DNA of 64,000 nucleotides from the NCBI GenBank assembly GCA_963827855.1, contig CAWHBY010000002.1:3596001-3660000 (forward strand), written 5' to 3'. Made by a program: the position numbers and the translations under genes. Under the pieces are notes generated by a model that ran no database searches, was not told the DNA's origin, and saw only the letters and a list, made by a program, of their open reading frames with translations. This DNA is from DTPU01 sp963827855. GTDB taxonomy: Bacteria > Planctomycetota > Phycisphaerae > Sedimentisphaerales > Anaerobacaceae. Shown here piece after piece: positions 34,717-44,141 of the stretch (position 1 is its first letter; each line of letters begins with the position of its first letter).

Positions 34717-36243
34717 ATGGCAAGAGAACTGTTGATCAACGTGGCCGAGAGCGAGGAGTGCCGCGTGGCGGTGGTGGAGGACGGTATACTCGAAGAGCTC
34801 TACCTGGAGAGGGCAAGCCTGGCGAGTGTGGTGGGAAACATCTACAAAGGGAAGATCGTCAACATCGAGACCGGAATCCAGGCGGCCTTTGTGGATCTGG
34901 GGATCGGGACGAATGGTTTTCTCCACATCAGCGACCTTCATCCTCGCTATTTCCCGGGCGCCCGACACGAAGCCGTGGAGGCCGTGGGTCGGCGTCAGTC
35001 CCTGAAAGATCGCCCGCTCATCCAGGAATGCCTGCGCAAGGGCCGGGAGATCGTGGTCCAGGTGACCAAAGACGGGCTCAAGACCAAGGGGCCGACCCTC
35101 ACGACGTACCTCGCGCTGCCGGGTAAGTACATCGTGTTGATGCCCTGGATGCACCACCATGGCATCTCCCACAAGATCGAGCAGGAGGAGGAGCGGAAGC
35201 GCCTTCGCGAGATCCTCGAGGAAGCCCATCCCCCCAAGGACATCGGGTGCATCATCCGCACCGCCGGCGAAGGTGCGGCCAAGAAGGAAATCCAGAACGA
35301 CCTCCGCTACCTGCTGCGGTTGTGGGAGACTATTGACAAAGGCCCGCAATCCGAGCGGGCGCCCCAGGAGCTGTACCAGGAATCGGATCTGGTGATCCGG
35401 GCGATGCGGGACGTCTTCAATGCCCAGATCACAGACATCATCTGCGACTCCGAGGCCGTGGTCCGCAAGATCAAGGACTTCCTGGCCCACGCCTATCCGC
35501 GGCAGAAGCGGCACGTGACCTTTTACAGCGATACGCTGCCGTTGTTTCACAAGCACCAGATCGAAGACCAGATCGCCCGGGTGCAGTCCAGAACCGTCCC
35601 GCTCAAGAGCGGGGGTTCCATCGTCATCGAACAGACCGAGGCCTTGGTCGCGATCGACGTCAACAGTGGCCGCCACCACGGCCCCCACAACGCGGAGCAG
35701 ACCGCCTTCGAGACCAATCTTGATGCGGCCACCGAGATCGCCCGGCAGCTCAGGCTCCGCGACCTGGGCGGCCTGATCGTCTGCGACTTTATCGACATGC
35801 GGACTCAGAAGAACCGCAAGGAGGTGGAGAGGGTTTTCCGCCAGGCGGTGAAGGCTGATCGGGCCAGGTCCAAGATCCTGCCCATCAGCCGGTTCGGCAT
35901 CGTCGAGATGACCCGCCAACGGATGCGGGGGTCGCTGCAGTCCAGCACCTATCTAGCCTGTCCCCACTGCGCCGGCGCCGGCTTCGTCAAGAGCCACGAA
36001 TCACTGGCGATCGAGTTGATCCGTCTGCTCAACTACTCGGCGTCCAAGAAGCCGATCAAGCGGATCGACCTGACGGTTTCCCCCGAGGTGGCGGAGTATC
36101 TCCTGAACGAGCGGCGATCGACCCTGGCCCAGATTGAGCAGGGCAGCGACAAGCAGATTGTCGTCCGCGCAGCCGCCGAGTATACCGGTGGACGACACGA
36201 ACTGGTCTGCATCAACGAGCGGGGCAGCGTGGTCAAGCTCTAG
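34717..36243 (+). CDS. rng: Ribonuclease E/G family endoribonuclease
   Basis: It cuts single-stranded A/U-rich RNA in mRNA decay and rRNA maturation. It has 508 residues, RNase G-like, without the long scaffold tail of RNase E. The S1 domain reads VGNIYKGKIVNIETGIQAAF plus VDLGIGTNGFLHISDLH. The nuclease core has LVAIDVNSGRHHGPHNAEQT (magnesium-binding Asp), LGGLIVCDFIDMRTQKNR and the zinc-link CPHCAGAGFVKS. All are intact. It sits 27 bases after the DUF2344 gene and 47 before kdsC. Confidence 0.95.
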   Translation: MARELLINVAESEECRVAVVEDGILEELYLERASLASVVGNIYKGKIVNIETGIQAAFVDLGIGTNGFLHISDLHPRYFPGARHEAVEAVGRRQSLKDRPLIQECLRKGREIVVQVTKDGLKTKGPTLTTYLALPGKYIVLMPWMHHHGISHKIEQEEERKRLREILEEAHPPKDIGCIIRTAGEGAAKKEIQNDLRYLLRLWETIDKGPQSERAPQELYQESDLVIRAMRDVFNAQITDIICDSEAVVRKIKDFLAHAYPRQKRHVTFYSDTLPLFHKHQIEDQIARVQSRTVPLKSGGSIVIEQTEALVAIDVNSGRHHGPHNAEQTAFETNLDAATEIARQLRLRDLGGLIVCDFIDMRTQKNRKEVERVFRQAVKADRARSKILPISRFGIVEMTRQRMRGSLQSSTYLACPHCAGAGFVKSHESLAIELIRLLNYSASKKPIKRIDLTVSPEVAEYLLNERRSTLAQIEQGSDKQIVVRAAAEYTGGRHELVCINERGSVVKL

Positions 36244-36290
36244 CCCGCGTCTTTCCGCAGCCGTTCAAGACCTGTAAGGGAATACGGATC

Positions 36291-36839
36291 ATGGACAATC
36301 CAACGCCAGTGGATCTGCGACGGATCGAGCTGCTGGTCCTGGACGTGGACGGCGTGCTGACGGATGGCACGGTCTTGCTGCACCCAGACGGCTCGGAGAG
36401 CAAGTCCTTCAGCCTGCTCGACGGCCACGGGATCAAGATGTGGAAGAGGGCTGGACTGAACATCGCATTTCTGAGCGGCCGTCCGTCCGCCGCCACCCGG
36501 CAGCGTGCCGAGCAACTCGAGATTGAGCACGTCCTGGAAGGGTATCATCAGAAGCTGCCTGCCTTGAAGACCTTGGTTGCAGCATTTGGCCTGACGGCCG
36601 GCCAGGTGGCCTACGTGGGCGACGATTTGCTCGACCTGCCGCCGGTCCGGTACGTGGGATTTGGCGTGGCCGTGGCCAACGCGGTCGATGAGCTCAAGTC
36701 CCATGCCCGCTACGTCACGGCCAGGCCGGGCGGCCGTGGAGCCGTCCGCGAAGTCATCGAACACATCCTCAAGGAGAGCGGCCGGTGGCCGGCCTTGATG
36801 GAGCGGTATCTGGCGGATCCGGAAGCGGGCTCACAATGA
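36291..36839 (+). CDS. kdsC: 3-deoxy-D-manno-octulosonate 8-phosphate phosphatase (KdsC-type HAD)
   Basis: HAD phosphatase of the C0 (cap-less) class with 182 residues. Motif I is LLVLDVDGVLTDGTVLL (DVDGVLTDG is the KdsC hallmark), then GHGIKMWKRAGLNIAFLSGR with motif II, and motif IV GDDLLDLPPVRYVGFGVAVA. It removes phosphate from KDO-8-phosphate for lipopolysaccharide core synthesis. The overlap with an LptC-like gene (ATGA) supports a cell-envelope role, as in the kdsC-lptC pair of proteobacteria. The related N-acylneuraminate 9-phosphate or UDP-sugar phosphatases are less likely alternatives. Confidence 0.9.
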   Translation: MDNPTPVDLRRIELLVLDVDGVLTDGTVLLHPDGSESKSFSLLDGHGIKMWKRAGLNIAFLSGRPSAATRQRAEQLEIEHVLEGYHQKLPALKTLVAAFGLTAGQVAYVGDDLLDLPPVRYVGFGVAVANAVDELKSHARYVTARPGGRGAVREVIEHILKESGRWPALMERYLADPEAGSQ

Positions 36840-38893
36840 ACTGGGATCTGAGAAAGGGCGTGATCGGGCTGGCCTCCCTGGGGGCCTTGATCCTCGTCTA
36901 TCTCGTGTATGCCCGGTACTCCCACACACCCGAGATGTCCCCGTCCACTGCAGACCAGCCCGAGGCGCCTTCCCTGGATGTCCGCTCCGCCAGGCCGGGT
37001 CGGATCAGCGGGGTGGAGGTCGCCGGCGTGGAGGGCGTGACCTATGAGGACCGCGACGAGCAGGGCCGCGTGTACCGGCAGTGGGGCTTCGGAGCCCTGT
37101 GGCATCGGAGCGACAACGTTTGGGAGATGAAGCAGCCGTGGGTCCGGCTGCTGATGTCGGATGTCAACTGCGTGATTACTGCGGACGGGGGCAGGTTCAC
37201 GCTGCAGTCCGGGCAGAACGACGTCTTTCCCACGGATGGCACGTTCTCCGGCCACGTCGTGCTTCAAACGGAACCGCAGGAGGGCAGCGATCTGCCGGCC
37301 TGCCGGGTGGGTCTCGACGACATCTCCTTCAATGGTTCCACCTCCCGGTTCACCTCGTCGGGCCAGATCGACTTCGCCTCTGACACGGTCCGGTGGACGG
37401 GCCGTCAGGCGGAGTTCGTGTACAACGACCAGGGCCGCAGGATCGAGTACTTCAGGCTGGGTCATCTGGACAGCATGACCCTGAAGGTTCCCAGAGGCCG
37501 GTCGCCGGGCGGTCCTGGCCCCGCAACCGCTGCCCCGGCCCCAGCCGGAAAGTCTGGCGGGGGTGCGGAGACCACGTGGTACCAGTGCATACTGCGAGAC
37601 AACGTCCTGATCCAGACGGCCCAGGATCTCGTCTTTGTCCAGCAGACGCTCTGGCTGACCGATCTGGCGGGATCGCAGCCCTCGAACCCCTCCGGGCACA
37701 GCCCGTCGGCTGCATCTGGAAAGGGACGCCCGCCGTCATCCAAGGAAGCAGAAGGGGACTGGACGGAGGTGTCGATCGCCTGCGATGGACCTGTGGTGGT
37801 GACACCCATGGGCGTTGCCCTCCCGCCGGACCCGAACAGCGGCGCCAAGGCCGGCCGTTCTGAGCGGTTGGCGTCGGCGGCCGCCGCTGCGAAGAATGCC
37901 GCGAGGTTCAGCGCCCGGACCCTGCACTACAATCGTCGGACCGGCGACGGGGAAGTTGAGGGACCTGTGGAGCTGAACTGCTTCTGCAGGGACTTCATGG
38001 ACAAGGACAGCCAGGTGCTGATCCCAGTCCGCATGACCGCTGCACAGGGTGCGACTTACAGAGCGCAGGCGAATCGAATCACCCTGGAAGGACCTTGCCT
38101 GTGTACCTTCACGCGTACTGAGCGTGAGATCGCCGAGAGGGGCTCTCTGGCGGCCCCGCGATTGATTGTGGATCTGCTGGAGCATGTGGACACCCGACCG
38201 GCCGTGGCGATGCGTGCAGTGAAGACGGTGCAGGCGGAGGGGGGGACCGTGGAGCTGAGAATCGAGAACCTGTCCGTCAAGGGCACCGCCGCGGGAAGCT
38301 CGGCATCGTTCGAGGGGCCCGTGGTCTCCGGAGCCAGGATGGTCTGCACGCACCTGACCCTGGACCCCCAGTCGGCTGCGCAGGTCATTACGGCCACAGG
38401 ACCGGGCACGATCTGGCTGAACAACTCGACGACCCAAGCGACGGGGCGGCTGTTGGACAGCAATCAGCCGTTCTACGCCCTGCTCAGTCAGTTCGACATC
38501 CTGCAGTTCTTCGTGGCGGACAACCACATCCTGGCATCAGGGAAGAAGAAGCCTATGCTGGTTGACTACTTCCCGATCGTCGACGGCCGTCAGACTTCGC
38601 ACATCCACGCAGAGGCAGACGCCGTTCGGATTGACCTGGCCCAGACGTCTGGCCACGAGAGAGATCTGGCGATGCTGACAGCGACGGGCAACGTCTACTA
38701 CGACGATGAGACCCCTCACCAGTTTGCCGGGCACAAGGTGACCTACAACCACCGCACACAGGCGATGCAGATGACAGGTTGGGAGAACCAGCCGTGCACC
38801 GCGGACGGTGTGGCAGTCTGGGGGATCGATTACAACGTCAAGACCAAGCAGGTGGCCACGCGAGTCGTCGGTCCGATCATGGGATCGCGATAG
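36836..38893 (+). CDS. LptC/LptA-like periplasmic lipopolysaccharide export protein, very long
   Basis: The ATG at 36836 overlaps the kdsC stop (ATGA). There is one N-terminal membrane helix (GVIGLASLGALILVYLVYA), then LPS-export type beta-jellyroll repeats: VEGVTYEDRDEQGRVYRQWG resembles LptC, and AMLTATGNVYYDDETPHQFA with GHKVTYNHRTQAMQMTGWEN resembles the OstA/LptA fold (consensus ATGNVxxxxxxxxxxxxxxxYxxxxxxxxLxG). At 685 residues it is over three times the usual LptC length, so several jellyroll modules may be joined in one chain, perhaps making a periplasmic bridge without a separate LptA. lptB and lptA do not follow. Confidence 0.72.
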   Translation: MNWDLRKGVIGLASLGALILVYLVYARYSHTPEMSPSTADQPEAPSLDVRSARPGRISGVEVAGVEGVTYEDRDEQGRVYRQWGFGALWHRSDNVWEMKQPWVRLLMSDVNCVITADGGRFTLQSGQNDVFPTDGTFSGHVVLQTEPQEGSDLPACRVGLDDISFNGSTSRFTSSGQIDFASDTVRWTGRQAEFVYNDQGRRIEYFRLGHLDSMTLKVPRGRSPGGPGPATAAPAPAGKSGGGAETTWYQCILRDNVLIQTAQDLVFVQQTLWLTDLAGSQPSNPSGHSPSAASGKGRPPSSKEAEGDWTEVSIACDGPVVVTPMGVALPPDPNSGAKAGRSERLASAAAAAKNAARFSARTLHYNRRTGDGEVEGPVELNCFCRDFMDKDSQVLIPVRMTAAQGATYRAQANRITLEGPCLCTFTRTEREIAERGSLAAPRLIVDLLEHVDTRPAVAMRAVKTVQAEGGTVELRIENLSVKGTAAGSSASFEGPVVSGARMVCTHLTLDPQSAAQVITATGPGTIWLNNSTTQATGRLLDSNQPFYALLSQFDILQFFVADNHILASGKKKPMLVDYFPIVDGRQTSHIHAEADAVRIDLAQTSGHERDLAMLTATGNVYYDDETPHQFAGHKVTYNHRTQAMQMTGWENQPCTADGVAVWGIDYNVKTKQVATRVVGPIMGSR

Positions 38894-39187
38894 CCTCCAG
38901 CTTCGGAGACTTGCTTCTGGAGCTGTGCCACCTCAGGACTGCCTTGCAGCTCGTTGTCAGACGCGGCTGCCCAAGCCCAGGCAGTCCCCACTCGTGCGAT
39001 GAGGGCGACACTATTGGAAGTCACTGCGAATCAGCACACAGGAGAGGAATGACTCTTGATATTGACAACAGATTTGTGCTGCATAAACTGCAATGTGACA
39101 TGAATGTAGCACTTGAGGACGCACCGAGTCGCCTGCAATATCCCTAAATCTTTTGTAATAAGGATGTTGCTGCGCGCGTTTTGTTCA
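38894..39187 (+). other. Regulatory spacer upstream of the nitrogen island
   Basis: 294 bases without a credible gene, AT-richer toward the right. It ends in the sigma-54 promoter at 39188, so it should contain the activator binding site 80-200 bases upstream. No convincing TGT-N10-ACA (NifA) site was found. Confidence 0.4.
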
Positions 39188-39203
39188 TGGCATGGTCTTT
39201 GCT
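39188..39203 (+). promoter_or_regulatory. Sigma-54 promoter of the porin-amt1-glnB operon
   Basis: TGGCATGGTCTTTGCT, GG and GC exactly 10 bases apart. The predicted start is near 39214, about 60 bases before the porin ATG at 39274. Confidence 0.78.
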
Positions 39204-39273
39204 ATTGCGTTGAGGCATGGGCATGCCAGTGATGTAGTTGAGAACCCTGATCTTCTTTTAAGGAGTGTGTTTG

Positions 39274-40065
39274 ATGAATCTGAGACGATGGCTTCTGTGT
39301 GCAGCAGTGACCGTGGGTATGGCGAGTTCCTCCCTCTTCGCGGCCGGCCCGGTTTCGATCGGCTTGACGGCGGACTTTTTCACGGACTACGTCTGGAGGG
39401 GGCAGCGACTGAACGAGGATGCGGTCTTTCAGCCGGGGGCGACTGCGACCTACAAGGGATTCACCGGTGGCGTCTGGGGCAACATGGACCTTACGGACAT
39501 CCACGATGAACGCTACAACCTCACGGAACTGGACTACTCCCTGGGGTATGCCGGGAACTTCCCGGGTACTGACAAGCTGAGTTACTCGGCCGGGTTCATC
39601 TACTACGACTTCCCGACCGTTGACCTGAAGACCATGGAGGTCTATGCGGGCCTGACGTGGAACGTCCTCTTGAGCCCTTCCGTCACCGTGTACTACGACT
39701 TCGACAAGGATGAGGCGACAGATCCGGGAGCCGACGACCTCACCGAAGGATTCTATGCGGCCTTGGGCGTGGCCCACACGGTGAAGGGAGTAGTGCCGGT
39801 GGGCAGCACGCCTGCCGACGTCAAGCTGAGTGCCAGCCTGGGATGGGCGGACAGCGAGTACAACAAGACCTACTGGGGCGTCGACGACGCCAAGTTCAAC
39901 GATTTCAGTCTGGGTGTGGCTGTGCCGCTTGACGTGTGGGGAGTGACGGTCACTCCCTCCGCCAAGGTGATCACCCTGGTGGACGGTGACATCAAGGACT
40001 CCCGTGTGTACTCGGACGACAGTACGTACGTTGTGGTGGGCATTGGTTTGGCCAAGACATTCTGA
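39274..40065 (+). CDS. TorF-family putative outer-membrane porin
   Basis: The ATG at 39274 (MNLRRWLLCAAVTVGMASSS) has AAGGAG 8 bases upstream; the signal peptide ends near LFAA-GPVS. The mature protein alternates short beta-strands, with family features LTADFFTDYVWRGQRLNEDA (consensus TxxYxWRGxSxTxxxPAxQG) and the C-terminal strand STYVVVGIGLAKTF ending in Phe as outer-membrane barrels do. This family (TIGR02001) is recurrently linked to nitrogen genes. It is the first gene after the sigma-54 promoter and 22 bases before amt1, so it may admit nitrogen compounds during starvation; the substrate is not known. Confidence 0.78.
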   Translation: MNLRRWLLCAAVTVGMASSSLFAAGPVSIGLTADFFTDYVWRGQRLNEDAVFQPGATATYKGFTGGVWGNMDLTDIHDERYNLTELDYSLGYAGNFPGTDKLSYSAGFIYYDFPTVDLKTMEVYAGLTWNVLLSPSVTVYYDFDKDEATDPGADDLTEGFYAALGVAHTVKGVVPVGSTPADVKLSASLGWADSEYNKTYWGVDDAKFNDFSLGVAVPLDVWGVTVTPSAKVITLVDGDIKDSRVYSDDSTYVVVGIGLAKTF

Positions 40066-40087
40066 CCTTCTTTCGGAGATTCTATCC

Positions 40088-41498
40088 ATGAGAGCGTACA
40101 GGTGGTTTATGTGGGGCGTGGTGGGGGTCCTGTTATTGACGACCATACCGGCTTGGGCCGAGGAGGCCGCGGCGGCGCCGTCGGTGGCAGACGTACAGAA
40201 GAGCGTGGGAAACATGAAGGTGGCCTTGGACACCGTGTGGGTCATGATCGCCGCCTTCCTGGTGTTCTTCATGAACCTGGGATTCGCGGCCGTGGAATCC
40301 GGGTTCGCCAGGGCCAAGAACGCGGTGAACATCATGTCCAAGAACTTCATCGTGTTTGCTGTCTCCTCCCTGGGTTTCTGGTCCTGGGTTGGGGCCTGAT
40401 GTTCGGAGACGGCAATGGCCTGATCGGCACGCCAGGGGCTGTTCTTCGTCAGCGGGGCGGACAACTCGCCGGCCACGGGGGACGCCTACCAGGGTGTCTA
40501 TTCGGCGATCAACTGGACCGGCGTCCCAATCTGGGCGAAGTTCTTCTTCCAGTTGGTCTTCTGCGGCACTGCGGCAACGATCGTCTCGGGGGCCGTGGCG
40601 GAGCGGATCAAGTACGTCACCTTCATCGTGTTCTCTTTCATCATGGCCATGGTCATCTATCCCGTCGTGGGGCATTGGGTCTGGGGCGGCGGATGGCTGG
40701 CCAAGATGGGAATGTTCGACTTTGCCGGATCGACCGTCGTGCACAGCGTCGGCGGCTGGGCGGCCCTGGCAGGCGTGCTCCTTCTGGGTCCCCGAATCGG
40801 CAAGTACAGCAACGGCACGATCAAGGCCATACAGGGCCACAACCTGCCCCTGGCCACCCTCGGGACGCTCGTCCTGTGGTTCGGATGGTTCGGATTCAAC
40901 CCCGGCTCGACCATGGCCGCGGATCCCGAACGCCATCAGCCACGTTGCGGTCACGACCAATACGGCGGCTGCAGCGGCGATCATGAGCGCGACAGTGTTG
41001 TCCTGGCTGCTGCTGGGCAAGCCCGACCTGGGCATGACCCTCAACGGCTGCCTGGCCGGGCTGGTGGCCATCACGGCCCCCTGTGCCTTCGTGAGCGTAG
41101 GCAGCTCGATCATCATCGGCCTGATCGCGGGCGTGCTCGTGGTCCTGGCCGTGCTGTTCTTCGATCGGATGCGTCTCGATGACCCGGTGGGCGCCCTGTC
41201 GGTACACCTGGTCAACGGCGTGTTCGGGACGATCTGCAGTGGGTCTGTTTGCACAGGACAAGATCACCGGTACGGCCACGGGCAACGGTCTGTTCTTCGG
41301 CGGCGGATTCACCCTGCTCAAGGCCCAGCTCGCCGCAGTGCTCGGCGTAGCCGTGTTCGTGTTCGTGATATCGCTGGTCGCCTGGGCAGTCCTGAAGGCG
41401 GTGATGGGCTCCGCGTATCGCGTGAAGAAGAACTCAAGGGTCTGGACATCGGCGAGCATGGGAATGAGGCCTATGGCGGTTTCCAGGTCTTCAACTAG
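40088..41498 (+). CDS. amt: Ammonium transporter (Amt1), frame broken five times
   Basis: With frames joined it is a full Amt/MEP/Rh ammonium channel of about 470 residues with a signal-like N-terminus. Recognisable parts: VWVMIAAFLVFFMNLGFAAV, SGAVAERIKYVTFIVFSFIM, YPVVGHWVWGGGWLA, LVLWFGWFGFNPGS and VHLVNGVFGTIC. Shifts lie near 40381 (missing G), 40432 (extra C), 40928 (extra G), 41238 (extra A) and 41409 (missing G). Similarity continues on both sides of each, and the C-terminal tail GLDIGEHGNEAYGGFQVF is intact. It is followed 22 bases later by its P-II gene. It differs from Amt2 and Amt3, which resemble each other. Confidence 0.85.
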
Positions 41499-41520
41499 TC
41501 ATGAATGAGGAGAACCAACG

Positions 41521-41862
41521 ATGAAACTGATCATAGCCTACATCCAGCCGCACAAGCTCGAAGACGTCAAGAAGGCTCTGGCGAAGGCCGAGGTTGCCAA
41601 GATGTCCGTGACCAACTCGCTGGGCTGCGGTGCCCAGATGGGGTACGAAGAGAGCTACCGCGGAGTGAAGTTTGACGTCAACCTCCTCAAGAAGATTCGC
41701 CTTGAGATTGCGGTCAACGAGGCCTTCGTGGAAAAGACGATTGAGGCCATCTGCTCCGCAGCCCGGACCGGTCAAATCGGGGACGGCAAGATCTTCATCC
41801 TCGATCTTGCGGAGTGCATCCGGATCAGGACGGGTGAGCGGGGAGGGGGGGCCATCGGATGA
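41521..41862 (+). CDS. P-II family nitrogen regulator (paired with Amt1)
   Basis: A 113-residue P-II protein sensing ATP/ADP and 2-oxoglutarate and expected to plug or open Amt1. The fold is clear: MKLIIAYIQPHKLEDVKKAL at the start and TGQIGDGKIFILDLAECIRI at the nucleotide site. Gln39, the 2-oxoglutarate ligand position, is kept. In the T-loop, E. coli Arg38 and Lys40 are replaced by Ala and Met (GCGAQMGYEESYRG), and Tyr51 by Phe (VKFDVN), so uridylylation cannot occur there. This is a distinct P-II type from the two at 50.3 and 52.3 kb. Confidence 0.93.
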   Translation: MKLIIAYIQPHKLEDVKKALAKAEVAKMSVTNSLGCGAQMGYEESYRGVKFDVNLLKKIRLEIAVNEAFVEKTIEAICSAARTGQIGDGKIFILDLAECIRIRTGERGGGAIG

Positions 41863-41993
41863 GACTTCCTTAGGATCGGGTTCCGACACCCGAACGCACG
41901 CCCCAGCGGCTGCACAGGATGGGCAGGGGGCGCCTGTGCAGCCTTCACGGGGCGGCCCGGAAGGTGAAGGGAATCGCCCCGCAAAGGTGATCG

Positions 41994-42927
41994 ATGGCGG
42001 AATGCAGGGCCATGTGTATCCAAGCGTCAGGAAGCGGCGATCGCGAGAGACGGGAACTCAGGATTCTCCTCGAGCTGGTGCAGTCGCTGAATCGCGGCCG
42101 TAGCCTGGAGGATGTTGCCTCACCGCTGCTGCGGATGATGGCAGAAGACATGGACATGATACGAGGCGCCATCACGATCCTGAACCGCAAGACGAGGGAG
42201 TTGACGATCGAGGCAGCCTTCGGGCTCCGGCCGGAACAGCGTTCCCGCGGCCGGTACAGATTGGGAGAGGGCGTCACCGGGCTTGTCGCGCAGACAGGCC
42301 GACCGGCAGTCGTGCCGAGGATTTCTCGTGAGCCTCTGTTTCTGGATCGGACCGGTTCCCGAATCCAGCATGGCGAGGACGGGGGGGGCGACCTCTCGTT
42401 CATTTGCGTGCCGATTCGGCTGACGAACGATACGATTGGGGCGCTCGAGCATCGACCACGTCTACTCTGACGACACGGACTACACCGAGGACATCCGTTT
42501 GCTGATGATCGCCGCCTCGCTCCTTGGGTACCAGGCCCGTAGACGGCAGGTCTATCTGGAGCGGCGGATCGGGCCGCACGGTTCGCCCCCAGCGGATGGG
42601 GAGGAGCCAATCACGCACACGCTATCATCGCTGGAAACCGCTGCCGAATCCACTGTTCCACTGCTGACCGACCAGAGGAGCTGCACGGCTCATCCATCCC
42701 CGTCCATTCGGACCGCCGAGGGGGGAGCGATGGACGCTGTGCTCAAGGCCATGGAGCAGAAGATGATCCTGGATGCGCTGGACGCAACGGGCGGCAACAT
42801 GGCGGCCGCCGCTCGCCAGTTGGGCCTGACGGAGCGCATGATGGGTCTGCGAGTGCATAGACACGGCATTGACCTTAGGCAATTCAGGCGGCTGATCCAG
42901 CCGTCCTCTTTGCAGGAGAAACCGTGA
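41994..42927 (+). CDS. NifA-like GAF domain plus Fis-type HTH protein lacking the AAA+ domain, frame broken once
   Basis: The first part is a GAF domain (RLGEGVTGLVAQTGRPAVVP, DLSFICVPIRLTNDTIGAL) close to that of the NifA-like protein at 47-48.6 kb (QIGEGITGKVIQSGKPIVVP, EISFVCVPIAIGQETIGTV). An extra G near 42446 shifts the frame; joined, it reads IGALSIDHVYSDDTDYTEDI. After a linker of about 90 residues comes a Fis/HTH_8 domain, MILDALDATGGNMAAAARQL followed by GLTERMMGLRVHRHGI. The about 230-residue AAA+ ATPase that contacts sigma-54 is absent, so it cannot activate sigma-54 polymerase itself. It follows the amt1-associated P-II gene on the same strand. Confidence 0.75.
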
Positions 42928-42973
42928 CCGATCCTGATCGAGTCTTGACGAGGCCGTGCCGTCGCCCGGGCGG

Positions 42974-43996
42974 CTACAGCAGGAACTGGCCGTCTCGCAT
43001 GATCGTCCGGTCTTCTACCGTGATGGTGGGACTCAACAGGATACCGTCGTTGTGCGCGGAGCTGTCCCAGGTCGCGCCGGTCTTGGTGGGATAGGGACTG
43101 CCCAGGGCCAGGTGGATGCCCGGAAACTTCTCGTCCTGAAGCAGGTTGCCGATCAGGCCCGTCAGGCCGGTGTTGGTTCCGATGGCAAACTCGCCCAGAC
43201 GGCAGGAGTTCTCGTCGGTCTCGAAGGTGTAGTGGACGAAGTCCTGCTCCAGGGCCTTTTGGTCACAGTGGACCGTCTGCCTGATCGCTCGGCTGTCCTT
43301 GAGGTCGTACTGGAGCGGCGTCTTGCCGAGCAGTCCGTACTTCTCACTGAAGAAGTCGCCGAAGCAGCCGTCGACCACGACCCGGCCTTCTGCAGTCACG
43401 GGCGACGTGAAGACCTCTCCGTCGGGAAGGTTCATCCATTGATCTGGCGTGATGAGGCCATCACTGACGACCCAGCGGATCGCCGCGTCGAACCGGGCCA
43501 CCAGGTCCGTGCCTGCCGCAGTGGTCACCCGGATCTGGCGGGCGGGACGGACCAACTCATAGACCCTGCGGCTCAGGGCCTGGATCTGGCTGTAGTCCGA
43601 GGCCATGCCCTCGGACATCATCTGCTCAGTGAAGCCCGGCATGTGGGCATGACGGAGGCGGTGTCGCTCCACAGTCGCCAGCATGGGTCTCCGGAAGCTG
43701 GCCAGTTCTCCTCGCCTGCACTGAGCGATGTAGAAGCTGGCCTGACTGGAGGCCATGGCCTGTGCAATCGTATCGTCAAACGCCAGGGGCGATGCGCCAT
43801 CCGCGGGTCTGTCGCCGAGGTCCTCCATCACGAACTTCCGGGCCTGTCCGCCTTGCCGGTCGATCTGGCGGATCAAGACATCGGCCAGCATCTCGGTCTG
43901 TTTGTCCGTGACGACCACCACCTTCTCGCCGGCCTTGACTTGGACACAATGGACGACCGCCTGTCTGGCGCCGCGTTCTATCGCACTGTCTTTCAT
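42974..43996 (-). CDS. M29-family (thermophilic leucyl) aminopeptidase-like protein
   Basis: The ATG at 43996 has GGAGGTG 6 bases upstream; frames extended to 44095 add residues without support. About 340 residues. M29 metallopeptidase features are the C-terminal metal-site stretches LGEFAIGTNTGLTGLIGNLL, DEKFPGIHLALGSPYP and SSAHNDGILLSPTITVEDRT, with the Glu, His and Asp positions of the dinuclear site. The usual family length is about 370-410, so it is slightly short. Expected role: cytoplasmic removal of N-terminal residues from peptides. It converges with the GAF-HTH gene and diverges from the large secreted protein gene. Confidence 0.78.
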   Translation of the reverse strand: MKDSAIERGARQAVVHCVQVKAGEKVVVVTDKQTEMLADVLIRQIDRQGGQARKFVMEDLGDRPADGASPLAFDDTIAQAMASSQASFYIAQCRRGELASFRRPMLATVERHRLRHAHMPGFTEQMMSEGMASDYSQIQALSRRVYELVRPARQIRVTTAAGTDLVARFDAAIRWVVSDGLITPDQWMNLPDGEVFTSPVTAEGRVVVDGCFGDFFSEKYGLLGKTPLQYDLKDSRAIRQTVHCDQKALEQDFVHYTFETDENSCRLGEFAIGTNTGLTGLIGNLLQDEKFPGIHLALGSPYPTKTGATWDSSAHNDGILLSPTITVEDRTIMRDGQFLL

Positions 43997-44141
43997 GGCA
44001 ACACCTCCAGCCCACAGAGTACGGCCAATGACGATCTGCGCCAATCCCCAGGTGCAGGACCTTCTCCCTGCCCGCTGGGCAGGTACAATGGCCACACGAC
44101 CCTGGGACGGATTGGACAGGGCAAGGAAAGGAGGCAGCAGG

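Noticed and set aside
34381..35919. 512-codon minus-strand frame over rng
   Set aside because: RNase G motifs on the plus strand are complete; the opposite frame has no domain features.
39020..39187. NifA enhancer TGT-N10-ACA upstream of the porin promoter
   Set aside because: Only partial matches were found (for example TGTGACATGAATGTAG), none with both half-sites at the right spacing.
43755..44141. Upstream extension of the 44.1-kb secreted protein frame
   Set aside because: It overlaps the M29 peptidase on the other strand; a strong AAAGGAGG and a signal peptide place the start at 44142.
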